From: Acanthochromis polyacanthus
Taxonomy: Eukaryota > Chordata > Actinopteri > Pomacentridae
Length of the DNA: 64,000 nucleotides
Assembly (NCBI RefSeq): GCF_021347895.1
Contig: NC_067122.1
Coordinates: forward strand, 32,959,215 to 33,023,214
Direction of reading: 5' to 3'
Shown here: positions 46,824-57,806 of the stretch, piece after piece
Layout: each line of letters starts with the position of its first letter
Position numbering within the stretch: position 1 is the first letter of the stretch
Position numbers and translations under genes: made by a program
The notes under the pieces: model-generated
The model's database searches: none
What the model saw: the letters and a program-made list of their open reading frames with translations, nothing else
What the model was told of the DNA's origin: nothing

Positions 46824-47173
46824 CATACTCATGTTTTTGAACCAAATAGTAACCCTAAATTTGAACTTTACAAACACACCATGCTTCATTTTTGCACATA
46901 ACAAATCTGTCATATACATTTTTACTCATCTTCTATGATTAGTGGTAATGCTTTTCGAGTCTTCACCTTGTGAACAGTGTGAGAACACTCACTCAGTCAC
47001 ACACACACATGCAGGCACGCACCCACACTACACACAGCTGTAGTTACACAAACATAAATCTGAACAGACAAACATTGTCAACTCTAAGCCCCTGCGTTTC
47101 ACTCATACTGTGTCTCTGGATCATCTTTCCAATGTTGTGGAGGTAACTGGGGAGATTTCTCATGCTCTCTGAC
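45373..47173. other. Unassigned sequence with minor CA repeats
   Basis: CA runs occur at 46788-46816 and near 47001. Open frames on both strands lack motifs and are not called. Confidence 0.45.
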
Positions 47174-47176
47174 TTA

Positions 47177-48250
47177 AGCTCCTTACACACTGGGAGCGAT
47201 GCGAATAAACGATGCGAAATTGCGAAATATTCGGATGCGAGTTTTGACGCACCTGTCCATACATATCAAGCACGATGCGTTTTTGCGACTTTCCGAAGGG
47301 GAGAAAGACGCGTCCCAGGAGGAAGCGAGTCTACTTCAACTTAAAGTGATGGCGAATTGCTACTCGTTTTAGTTTCAAAAAAGAAAAAGAAGTGCAGCAC
47401 ATGGGTGCACCCAATACTACAAAAAAGAAGAGAACTTGGTGAGTTCCACTGCTTGGTTCAGGAGCTTAAACTATACGGCCAGTTTGAGGTTCTTCTGAAA
47501 CAGCTAGCTCCAAGTTTGAAGAAGCAAAGGACTAATTTCAGGGAGCCGATTGATCCAGAGCAGCGACTGGCCGTGTGTCTGAGGTAGGCAACAGTTGTCT
47601 ATAATGTGCGTATTTAATGAGCGGAAAGTTCTGTTTGATTGTTCACAGTTCTAGCTGCGTGTACAAAAAAACAAAACGAAACACCCCGCCATTCTGACAG
47701 TTTCTTTAAAAGCCTACACATGTCTAAATCTCAGAGATCACCGATTGTAAGCAGAAATCCAGTGTCACTGACCTGTCACAGCAGCAGCTGGAGCAGAGCT
47801 CTCCACAGAGCCCGTGCGTCTTTGCGCACACTGGCATCATAAACAACTAAACATTAATTGCCAGATCTGCCGGAATAACAGCATGTAAGTTAGCACCGGT
47901 ATTGGCAGCTTCAAGTTCGAGAAAACAACAGTAATTACTGCCAGAAATGCTTTTTGTCGAAGAGCACTCGGTTCTCCGACACATAAACAATTAGCTGGTC
48001 AGCCATGTTGGATATGCCGGTGAATGGGACGTCGCAACAACACGCAATCTGATTGGTCAGAAGTGGTCACAAAGAATGCGAAACTTTAGAAAAAATTGAC
48101 CATGATGCGAAAAAATAAATGCCGCAAAATCGCTGAGCGAGAAAACGTTGCCGATGTGAACGCGTGTATTGACAGGATACAGGTTCGAAAAAAAATATTG
48201 ACGTCCGAAAAAAATGCACGTAAAAAAAGGCACCCGCTGTGTAAGGACCT
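47177..48250 (+). mobile_element. PIF/Harbinger-type deletion derivative
   Basis: Ends are inverted: AGCTCCTTACACACTGGGAG on the left and GTGTAAGGACCT on the right. TTA flanks both sides (47174-47176 and 48251-48253), the 3-bp duplication typical of PIF/Harbinger. Subterminal GATGCG and GCGAAA motifs recur near both ends. Only the first exon of a Harbinger-type transposase remains; about 650 bp of other sequence fills the rest. Confidence 0.85.
47349..47583 (+). pseudogene. First exon of a Harbinger (HARBI1-like) transposase
   Basis: An ATG at 47349 fits the usual start (MANCYSF) but meets TAG after seven codons. The conserved frame runs one base off as KKKKKCSTWVHPILQKR, then ELGEFHCLVQELKLYGQFEV and IDPEQRLAVCLR up to a GAG-GTAGGC donor at 47583/47584. 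WVHPI...GEFHxLVxEL and PEQRLAVCLR are N-terminal signatures of HARBI1-type nucleases. The following exons with the DDE residues are missing, so the copy cannot supply transposase. Confidence 0.82.
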
Positions 48251-48253
48251 TTA

Positions 48254-49444
48254 ATCATTTCTGAGCAGATCTGGTGCTTGATTCATCTAGAATGCTTCAC
48301 GTCAACTATCTTGGTAATAATGCTGATGTAAAGCACCTTGGATACTGTTCCCCTAAAAAGGTCATTTTAACCTTGTTCATTCTCATCTTTGAACATCTTC
48401 AGATTTTCAGTTTTTATAAAATGGTCTTGCTGACTTCTCTCCCAGCTTGAATACCCAACTAGTTTGACCTTGGGTGTCCCACTGTCTCCTGGATTCTACT
48501 TCTCTTATATTTCTTGCATGCCTTCTTTGTTTGTTGCTTGTTGTTTGGGGGAACTTTCTGACTGAATGTACAGAGTGCACAGTGTTTGGAGTTATGGGGG
48601 CCTTGCCTTTGGCTTCCTACTCCAAGCTTTTTGTCAATTCACCTGAGAGTTACTTCAGCTTATTTCATCAAGGCAGATAAATAAAAGAGCTGGTTTGCTT
48701 TGACTGCTGTCATTACTTAAAGTAAGACTTCTATGGTTACTGAGGTTTATCAGATTCCTTGCTTAGTAACCAAATAGCTCATACAACTGAACTAATTTGC
48801 TTTGTAGCAGGTTAACAGTTTTTACAAAATATTGACCACAGACTCATGGGGCAGGTAAACTTTAAACATCATCAGTTAGGGGATCTAGCAGGTATTTAGC
48901 TTCTCCTCTTAAGGAAAGGTCTAGGTCAGCCATTACTTTTTACTATTAAAAGCCTACACCCGCTCCTTCCAAGCACCTCGGTGAATGATGCCTATTGATC
49001 GGGCAAACTCAGTTCTAGCACAATGCCAGCTGCTCTGCAGGTGTGAGGTCATAGAAAGTCTTTCTATTTTATCTTATTTTTTTGCTTCTTGTGGCTAAAA
49101 TGATACATATGAACAGAATAACAGATTTTTTAAATAATAATAATACATTTCAAATTATTTTCGAGGCTTACCACTCCGAAAAATGTTTATAAAATTAATT
49201 TACATATACTGCTAAATTCTTTTACCTATCATGACAGCACCTAACAAGATAAAGCTAATGAACAGGAAATGCATTGTAATTACTTCATTCTCCTACATTG
49301 CATTCTTTCTCTAGTTTGGGCCAGTGATTAGAATGTTTATTTATAAAACACCCAATTAAATAATTCGTTCCAGGCCTTTCTGAACCCTAAAACCCAATGA
49401 TAGGGCCATTGGTATCAGTAACCCCAGACCAACCCCCAATCTAC

Positions 49445-49445
<1 letters not shown>
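48254..49445. other. Unassigned sequence
   Basis: No gene or element was recognised. Confidence 0.5.
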
Positions 49446-49446
<1 letters not shown>

Positions 49447-49497
<51 letters not shown>

Positions 49498-49559
49498 ACA
49501 TACAATGTTCACATCTCTGCAATGCATACAACCCCGACCCCCCCCCCCCCCCCCCCCCA
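49447..49559. repeat. (CA)n array and C20 homopolymer
   Basis: A CA array (49449-49493) is followed within 45 bases by a run of about 20 C (49539-49558). A frame through both (49397-49738) is not a gene. Confidence 0.95.
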
Positions 49560-50228
49560 ACCATTGCTGCTGCTGTCACATTGCATTTCTCAGCATGTCA
49601 TTTTGGCCCAAACCTCATCTTCAGCAGGGACAAAATGAAGTCTCCTCAGAGAGAGAGCACCCTGTGAGATGCAAGTGCCAGTACCACTGTCCTTTCTGCC
49701 AGGAGAAAGGAAAGGATGATGGGGAGTGTTACAAATAACAACCCAGTGACTCTCTTCCATTTTACAATTCCACTGTTTTCATTTTCTCAAGAGCTCCTCA
49801 TCTATTTTGTCAGCCGAGCTCATTCAGAGAGGCCACCTTATTAAATAAGGCATGACTCATTTACTGCACTTAGCATTGAAACGATGCAGCCTGTTTCACT
49901 GCAACTGTTGTCAGATGGAAGGTGGTTGTAGTCGTGTATGAAGTGGATAAAATAATCAACAAGAGAAAATGTTTAAATATAAATATGTGACTAAGAAAAG
50001 ATGAAAGATTTTCTTAATTATTTTTCTGTTGCAGGTTTAATCGGTCTCCATCTTTTCTTTCTTTTTTTTAAAATCCAGACATTAATAACTGTTTGGTGTT
50101 TCCTGAATTTATCAAAAGCTCTAAAAATGCCATTAAAAATATTGCTAGCTATTATTTATTGATATTGCTTTTAAGCCAAAGCTACTGCACACGCCAAAAT
50201 GAAAAATCCAGGCAACCCTCATTCAATC
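49560..50228. other. Unassigned sequence
   Basis: No feature is supported. Confidence 0.5.
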
Positions 50229-50230
50229 TA

Positions 50231-50511
50231 CAGATGAGTCAGAAATTTAAGGACACCTGACATAATGAAACATAGTGAATGCAGAGTCTACAAAACCCGC
50301 GAATGTGCAGCAGATCAGATCCTTTGAGTCCTGGAACTTTCAAGATGGAGTCCCTGTAGAGCAGACCAGTAGTAGCTCCAACGCCCTTTTGCTATATCAT
50401 CTGGCCAGAGTGATTGAGTTGTCACCACAGTCCAGAATTTGAGTAGGAGTAAAAGTTGTTAACATCTATGATTTTTTTAGTGAACCGTCGTAATGTTTTG
50501 ACTCATCACTG
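50231..50511. mobile_element. Mariner/Tc1-type short element, probable
   Basis: Left end CAGATGAGTCAGAAATTTAA and complemented right end CAGTGATGAGTCAAAACATT are similar after a 2-base gap, and TA borders both sides (50229-50230 and 50512-50513). No coding sequence is present. The inverted ends are short and imperfect, so confidence is moderate. Confidence 0.55.
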
Positions 50512-50513
50512 TA

Positions 50514-51636
50514 CAGTATTTAGTCAAAAGTACTAATCTTATCAACAAGTATTAAGGCAGGGTTTCCTTTTTTATTCATCAACAATCTGACTGTTCTTTT
50601 GATTAATTTGGCACAACTAGGCATACCAATGCTATGGCAGTCTGAGACACGTACCATAACCAACTGGTTCTCGTGTGGGCCCTGTTTGATTTTTGAGTGA
50701 AAATTTTAAATTAACTCAAATTGTAAACTCATAACCCAGACCATTATCATCATTCTTTCTGTCCAGTGTCTGCATATGTGCATAGTTAATTAACTTGTGA
50801 TTGCTACAGATGTTAAAATTGTGTTTATTTTTTTTGTTTTTGTTATTTAAATTTTTTTATTTTTAAACATTTGGTGACAAATGGCTGTTTGTTGATGAGG
50901 TGATATAGATGACTCCAAGAGTATCTTTGTTGTTTGTCTTTAAGACTTAAAGCAATGTCACACTTCAGCAATAATGGTTTGGTGGTTAAAATGTCAAATC
51001 TGACAATAGAAATTAAAAAAATACAAATATAGTCATTACTACAAACAAATGTACAAATAAGATTTTTAAAATGACTTAATTCGGTAATATTACCCTGATA
51101 ATCAGTCTGAGCTGCCATTTGTTTCATTTCATAATTCAGTCTAATTCAGGCCCCATCTTCAGTGGATAGAAGCTGTGACAGAGGTCATTTGGAAAACAAA
51201 GGAAAGCTTTTTGGGGTTTTTGGTCGTTTGGCTTTTTTTTTTTTTTTACATCAGGATGAGAAAAATGTTGAATTAAGATTTTTTTCAACTTTTTTTTTCT
51301 TTTCTTCATTTTTTTGCAACTTAAGTTAATAATCAAAGAAGTCATGACTGTTGACTTAAACTAAATCTTCTCATCAATGATAAATGATCCTGTCAAGCAC
51401 CATGGGCTTGGTTTGTGCTAGTGAGGTTTTCAGTTGTGTATTGATTAAGTTTTTAAACATGCTTAAAGTAACAATACATTGCTTATATGAAACTTTGCAG
51501 AGTTATGTCTAAACATGTTTTACTAGTTTTAAGATGAGGTAGTTTTGGGAAAGACGACCTTGGGATGTTTTCAAGTAAACATCCCAAGTCCCATTGGCAG
51601 ATTTTATTTTATTAGCTGAGTGACTGATTTATTTGT
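50514..51636. other. Unassigned A/T-rich sequence
   Basis: Several T or A homopolymers are present (for example 51233-51247). No gene is supported. Confidence 0.5.
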
Positions 51637-51640
51637 TTAA

Positions 51641-52188
51641 CCCTTTAAGCTTCAGTCAATTCCAGCCGTTTTCAGTACAAAAAAATCGCTAATATTCTAT
51701 TTTTAAATAAAAAAAAAATGACGAAAAATACAGGGAATATTGGACACGCATCGCGAGGTGCATTTCCTTGAAAATGACCGATTCGTGGATTTTATACCGA
51801 CTTCAGGACATGTTTTGGATAAAATAGTTTACTGGCTTGTGTCATCTGGATGTAAAAGGTTGGATTATGGCCGTTTTTTGTGGAATATTTTCATCTGTGT
51901 GTAATAATGAACCCGGAAATGCGAGTCGCGCTGTGTGCGTTGAAGCCGTGTATAGAGAACGGATGGATGAATATTTGTTTTTGTCGGACAAATGTGTTTT
52001 TCTCGCCCGCTGTGGTAATCACATCTGAAAGTGGTTTATACCGGCGGATTCATGAGAATCTAAGCTTTCCATCGGCGTATAGTGTTTGTATAATCGTGTT
52101 TGCAGCCGTCGGACATTCTTGAAATTCCTATGCAAATTAGTAAGTGTACCGCGGGTGGTACACCTACGACGCACTGAAGCGCAAAGGG
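51641..52188. mobile_element. TTAA-type short element sharing a core with two other elements
   Basis: Left end CCCTTTAAGCTTCAGTC follows TTAA (51637-51640). The complemented right end is CCCTTTGCGCTTCAGTG and is followed by TAAT, a degraded TTAA. The right third (52006-52150), from CCCGCTGTGGTAATCACATC to GTAAGTGTACC, is also found at 23018-23162 and, inverted, at 53256-53443 inside elements with quite different ends. Confidence 0.7.
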
Positions 52189-52192
52189 TAAT

Positions 52193-53017
52193 GTATTTAT
52201 GAATTTATTTGTCAAAACAGACTCTCCAACTCACAATCATGGCTCAGTCATACATGAATCTCTTTAAACACAAAGATGTGAAGAGTGTGCTGGGAGACTA
52301 CAACCAAACTGAAGCACATTTAAAACAAACAGTAACAGAGTGAAGGTAGAGTTCAGCTCATCAGTACATTGATGGTCCTCTCTGATGTTCAATGTGATGC
52401 ACGCTACCCACAGGCGGCCTCCATATCTGTCACTCATTAACATTCTCTTTACCTCTCCTCCCTGATATTGATTTGACTTGAGAAATTAGTGACTTTTTTT
52501 TTTCTTCTACCCACACACTTCCTTTCATGCCTTCCATTATCAGGTTAGTAATTCAACACTGCCTTTTCCTCTGTGTTTTTTCCCTCTGTGCTCACCCGCT
52601 GTCTCACTTGGTTCACGCTTGAACATTGGTATTCTTGTGCTGAACACAGGACAGAAGATGGGATGTGTAGCAGGTCAAGTCTGCCCCGCTTTCATCCTGG
52701 TGCCTTTGAACAGACAAAGAGACTCTAATTGCATTTCCATAATCACACTAAGATAAAGTCTCACACACACACACACACACATACAAGATTCTGAGCACAC
52801 ATACTAAGAACGACAAGTTCCATTCAAAAACAGAAATGTCAAACTTACTGGTGTTGGAATACAAAGAGTCACATGATGACCCCTGAAGTCATTGCTGAAG
52901 AACTTCAAATATCTGCATGAATTCATCCCAATCCCTGAAACAGATATTCTGAAAAATTATAAGCTGGACCTGCTGCTAGTGCTACAGGGAAAGAGACACA
53001 TGGATATACGTTGACAT
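52193..53017. other. Unassigned sequence with a short CA run
   Basis: A CA run lies at 52762-52782. No gene is supported. Confidence 0.5.
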
Positions 53018-53024
53018 GGATATA

Positions 53025-53265
53025 TGTTTTAGTTTCGGTTTCGTGCGCACCAACACGATTTCGTCATGTTTTTCGTGCCGCTCACCACGAAATGCGCACC
53101 AATGTATTTTAAACGGCGGACTTTTCGTGCCACCCAGAACGTATTTCAAACGAATGTGTGTATTATATTTTTAATGTAAAACCATGGCGAATCCAACGCT
53201 ATATTTTGCATGACATCGTCCCTAACCATAACCCTAACCATAACCATAACCCGGTGGTACACTTA

Positions 53266-53300
<35 letters not shown>

Positions 53301-53577
53301 CCCCAATTTGCATAGGAATTTCAAGAATGTCCGGCGGCCGGCGGCCGCAAACGCGATCACACAAGCAGTATACGCCGATGGACAGCTTAGATCGTCATGA
53401 ATCCGCTGGTATAAACCACTTTCAGCTGTGATTACCACAGCGGGTTTCGTTGTGAGCAACACGAAAAACATTTCGTGGTGAGCGGCACGAAAAACATGAC
53501 GAAATCGTGTTGGTGCGCACGAAAAAGAAACAAAAAATTTACGTAACAGTTTCACGAATCCCCGTGAGACCGTGTTG
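53025..53577. mobile_element. Short element with 7-bp duplication (copy 2), left end truncated
   Basis: GGATATA flanks both sides (53018-53024 and 53578-53584). The right end, complemented, reads CAACACGGTCTCACGGGGAT, matching copy 1 at 22886. On the left the first 40 or so bases of the inverted repeat are missing and the element starts within TTTCGGTTTCGTGCGCACC. It holds the shared core in inverted orientation and TAACC-type repeats (53219-53253). A T33 run at 53269-53301 splits the core. Confidence 0.86.
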
Positions 53578-53746
53578 GGATATAACACCTGTCAGAGCTG
53601 ATCCACTGCAGCCACCTGGCAATGACTAGCCAGCATGAGGAGCATTTATGTTCAACAGGTGTTCAGTCTGTGTCCAGTTTATGACTAATACCTGAAGAGG
53701 ATTGGTGACAAAATAATATATATTTTAAGATGAAAATATTTTACAA

Positions 53747-54708
53747 CTAGAAAAGCACTCAGAGAACGTACTCTGCCAAGGCTGCTCAATCAACGTATCA
53801 TTTCCGATGGATGAAATCTTTAATAAAAAATGACCTTGGGCTGAGCAAAGGCATGTCTTTTGCATGCGTATGTTATGTACGAATACTGAATCACGTGTAA
53901 ATTACTCTATAAAGGTCTGTTGATCAGTTCATTGCACTTTGCAAGCTTTTGTTTTGCTAGTGTTAAAATAACTGTTCCCACCATGCTTTTATTTTGAAGG
54001 CAAATTTTTAATGGAACCAGCTTTTATTTTGGCACCATTCCCACAGCACAGGAAGTGTTTATCGAAGAAATGGTTTGTTGACATGACAAAGACGCTGTCA
54101 AAAAGTCCGACATTCATCTAAAGATGGAAGGAAAACGGTTCCACACTGTTGTTGTCTCAAAGGAAGCAGCTGGAATGGGGACAAGCTCTTATGGTGTTTC
54201 TTGAAGAAAGGAGTGACAGAAAGGTGAATTTGTGTTTAAAATAAGGCTGACAGTTGAATGTAAATCAAGGCTGAGTGAAACATCACTATGCTTCACCATT
54301 GTCTGGCTGGGGTTAGCTACATCTCGTGATCTCAATTTGCAGCGGACGGTGGGAATTGTCGGGACTCAGAAAGACTCCTGCAAATTAATCAATTGTTCCT
54401 TTTATCATTTCCAATGTGTAGTAGGATGGCAATCATGTGATAGTCAGCAGGCAGCTGACATAGTGTTCACTTGTTGTCATGGTTACAGTGACGTTGTGCC
54501 AGGCGCTATATCTCCCAATGGGAAATCCTTTTCAAATCCATGGATCCAGATTATAAGCCGCATTACTGCCAAAATCTAATCACTTGGTCCTTGCATTTCT
54601 CACCTTCCCTGAAATGTTCCTCCAAATCCATTTCTCCTTTTTTAAGTAATGTTGTGCATGGACAGACAGACAGATTCACAGACAAACGTACATCGATCGT
54701 CATGTAAC
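53747..54708 (+). repeat. Interspersed repeat, copy 1 (LINE 3' part or SINE-like)
   Basis: GAAAAGCACTCAGAGAACGT at 53750 and TAGGATGGCAATCATGTGAT at 54421, through to GACAGACAGACAGATTCACA, match copy 2 at 55209-55600 in order. The middle (53831-54410) has no counterpart in copy 2, so it is either an insertion here or a deletion there. The repeated ATCCGTxxGTCCGTTTT and GACAGACA tail is common in fish repeats. Confidence 0.6.
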
Positions 54709-55083
54709 TCGGGCTGGCCCAAATAGTAGTTTCTGGGCTCCAGATATTCAGCCCCAGTTAATGACGAATATCCGAATATTCGGTCCGCTCCGTAACGTGC
54801 AACAGCGGTGGGGGGTGAGGGTGGGGGGTGAGGGTGGGGGGGAGTGGAGCAATGTTAACGGACAGACGGACGGACGGACGGAGGAACGAACATCAGACGC
54901 AGTAAGTAAACGGAGGAAGAAGCCGAATATTCTTCTTGGTTCTTAACGTCACGTAGGGCAAATTCATGAGACGAATACTGCGCGACAGAGTCCGGGGTGG
55001 GGGTGGGGGGGGGGTGTATTTGGATCTCAAAATTAATATTCGGATACCACACACGAATGTTCGGCTATTCGGGTCCAGCCCTA
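54709..55083. mobile_element. hAT-type 375-bp element with G-rich interior
   Basis: Left TCGGGCTGGCCCAAATAG and complemented right TAGGGCTGGACCCGAATAG are inverted ends. CATGTAAC is duplicated exactly on both sides (54701-54708 and 55084-55091), an 8-bp duplication as expected for hAT. It sits in the tail of the interspersed repeat copy 1. The interior carries two G-rich blocks (54808-54842 and 54991-55015) and no coding sequence. Confidence 0.92.
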
Positions 55084-55202
55084 CATGTAACTCTGCTGCA
55101 CTCCTTTGCAGAGTAAATATCAAATCTTGTATCACTGAAAATCAATGCAGCATAATGAGGTTAACTTGGGAGTCCAGTAGCAGAGTGTCACAAGTCTAAT
55201 AA

Positions 55203-55605
55203 TAACAAGAAAAGCACTCAGAGCACAGCCCTCCACCAAGGCTGCTCAGTCGTATCATTTCTGATTGATGAAATCTTTAAACAATTTGTGGTCCACAGCA
55301 GTCGATTTGTAGTAGGGTCGCAATCATGTGATCGTCAGTATGCAGCTGATGTTGTGTTCACTTGTTGTCATAGTTACAGTGACACTATTTCACAATGATA
55401 CGGAAATCCTTAACAAATCCGTGGATCCAGACTATAAGCCTCATCTCTACCAACATTTATTGAATTGGTTCTTGTGTAATTTCTGACCTTCCCTGAAAAT
55501 TTCATCCAAATCCGTATGTCCGTTTTAGAGTAATGGTCCAAACGGAGAGACAGACAAGCAGACTAACAAGCCAACGCCGATCGTCACATAGCTAGTAATA
55601 ATTAT
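55203..55605 (+). repeat. Interspersed repeat, copy 2
   Basis: Starts GAAAAGCACTCAGAGCACAG and proceeds through AGGGTCGCAATCATGTGATC to GACAGACAAGCAGACTAACA and CGATCGTCACATAG. It is shorter than copy 1 and lacks its central 0.6 kb. Confidence 0.65.
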
Positions 55606-55688
55606 AACAACAGTCACTTTCCTTCCTTTAAATTTTGTTCTCCAGACTTTCTCTGGCCATCAGCCTCAGTTTAGAGACATGCAACAAG

Positions 55689-55730
55689 TGTCAGGCCAGC
55701 TGCAGCCGGGCCCAGTTAGTGCCCCTCCCT

Positions 55731-55787
<57 letters not shown>

Positions 55788-56702
55788 CCACCCTTCTCCC
55801 TTTTCTAGTTTGGGCCTGCAGGCAATTGCAACAACAGGTGTTCCTCATCCACAGTCATTATCAGCTGGTGCAGGAGCAGCTGGGAGCGACCAATCAGATC
55901 CTCATTCCCTATAATATAAGCAGACGCCACCCACCTCTCTGTGCCGGACAGTAACACAGCCTGTAATTCATTCAGCCAGTTACTCTAGCCACAGTCATTA
56001 GTTTGTATCCGTACTAACTCCACTCTTTGCTCCTCTACCTCAGTACCCGGTCCAGCCGCTCCTGCTTGTGTTGTGTCCAGAACCACCACCTTACCTCTCA
56101 GTCCGTGGTCAAGTTGAGAATCATCACCTGTGCAGATCCAGTCTCCTGGCGTCACTTCCACTCACCTGCGGTCACTTCACACCACCTGCCACCTGGACCA
56201 CAAGTCAGCTGCAACACGCTCCACCAGTCTCGCTGGAACCCAGTCCGAGCATCATAGTTCGTTCCTCGTTTGGTAACCGAGAAATTCGATTTATAGCCTA
56301 AGCTAAAGTAAAGTAAATGGTTGTATTGAACCTTCGATGACTCTCGTTTTGAGTAGCCTTGCTTCTCGAGTATTTTTGGATTCTGTCACAGTAACAGTTG
56401 CGTTTTGCATTCTCCTGTTAGCTTCGCTTTTGGTTTAATAGCTTAATGTTTATAATACTTTCTTGCATGGAAAATACCATCATGAGTCAGTGACTTTGTG
56501 TTTTTGGAATTAAGTCTTCCTTGCCTCTAGTTGTCGCTGGTCCTGTTTTTGTAGTGCGGCCAAGTTCCGTTCTTGCGTATTTCCTGTTGTGGTTCCCAAT
56601 CTGGGATTTGTAGTCAAAGTTTTGTTTGAGGAAATTAACCTCACTCGCATTAAGACCCCATCTGTTCATTCCCTGCGCCTGACCTCCCTTGAACACGTAA
56701 CA
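55689..56702 (+). mobile_element. Solo LTR, 1,014 bp
   Basis: The element starts TGTCAGGCCAGCTGC and ends GAACACGTAACA. ACAAG is duplicated exactly at 55684-55688 and 56703-56707, a 5-bp duplication typical of Gypsy or retrovirus-like elements. A TATA-like AATATAAGCAG lies near 55914. A (CT)n array at 55732-55785 has expanded within it. No internal retroelement sequence adjoins, so it is a solo LTR. Confidence 0.87.
55732..55785. repeat. (CT)n microsatellite inside the LTR
   Basis: A nearly perfect CT array of about 54 bases near the start of the LTR. Confidence 0.96.
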
Positions 56703-56739
56703 ACAAGAATGTTAAGCATTAAATACTCCAAAGTCTTAA

Positions 56740-57230
56740 TTTGATTATTCAGCTTTCACTAGAGAGTTTTGGAGCTGCAACAGAAAACGCTCGATCCCCT
56801 CTGTGCTCCAGCCTTGTTTTGGGCACCCTGAGGAGCAGCTGGTCAGCTGACCGGAGAGATCAGCTCGGTGTATAGGGGTGTAGAAGCTCAGAGAGGTACG
56901 GTGGGGCAAGACCATTTAAAGATTTAAAAACAAGTAAAATAATTTTAAAATCAATTCTAAAATGGACGGGCAGCCAGTGGAGTGAAGTTAAAATCGGTGA
57001 AATGTGCTCAAAGTTTCTTGTGCCAGTTAAAAGATGGACAGTGGCATTTTGAACTAACTGTAGACGAGCGATGGAGGACCCACTCACTCCCATATAAAGA
57101 GCATTGCAGTAATCCAGCTGAGTGGTCACAAAATCGTGGATCACTGTTTCAAAGTGCTGTCTCTGAAGATAAGGTTTAATTTTTGCCAGCTGCCTTAACT
57201 GGAAGAAGCTTGATTTCTCTGATGTTTAAA
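56740..57230 (-). pseudogene. L2-type LINE reverse transcriptase, C-terminal fragment
   Basis: The minus strand reads IKPYLQRQHFETVIHDFVTT, LDYCNALYMGVSGSSIARLQ, ISPILTSLHWLPVHFRIDFK and LNGLAPPYLSELLHPYTPS. The frame stays open from 57144 to 56860 and similar sequence continues to about 56750 (KTRLEHRGDRAFSV). LDYCNALY and LHWLPVxFRIDFK are signatures of the region downstream of the catalytic core in L2-type LINEs. The catalytic part is absent, so it is a fragment. Confidence 0.85.
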
Positions 57231-57806
57231 AATCGTGCTAAAGCAATTGTTAAAAAAAAACAAAAACAAAAAATACAGCACGATTTTGAAAACAGGGCTC
57301 AGAATTTCAAATCACTACACACAATTACCACAACCACACACAATATGCACGACACCTCAGATCATGTGCAAAATGAAACACTCTTGTAAAAACTATATAC
57401 ACATTTATAAAAACCATACTATGTTACCATATGAAACGCACACATTTCACAAGGGTTTATTCTGTTTGAACCAGTTACACACTGCTGTGTTCAACTTAAA
57501 ACAGTTTTACTGATTCTACCTCTCAGTAATTAGATCACTGTAAGTGAAGCACACAGAGAAAGTGCAAATATACAACACGGTAAATTCACCAAACACAACA
57601 CAAGATCAGTGCTGCAGACTATTGAAAATATGATTTATTTCTCTTTAAATAACCAAAATCAGTCAACATAGACAATCACAACAAAACATGTCCCAACACT
57701 GTAAGCCCAGAAAATAGACAAATAAAAATACTGTCCTACCAGTACAGGTTAAAAGTACTGTAAAGTAAGAGGAGAAAACAAAAAGAAATCTGAATTAAAT
57801 GAAATA
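57231..57806. other. Unassigned A/T-rich sequence
   Basis: It lies just downstream (minus strand) of the IS630-like remnant and may be part of that element, but no terminal repeat was identified. Confidence 0.45.

Noticed and set aside
57232..57270. Possible terminus GCTAAAGCAATTGTTAAAAA similar to the 61798 element end
   Set aside because: Only a short A-rich match, with no partner end and no duplication, so it was not called as an element boundary.
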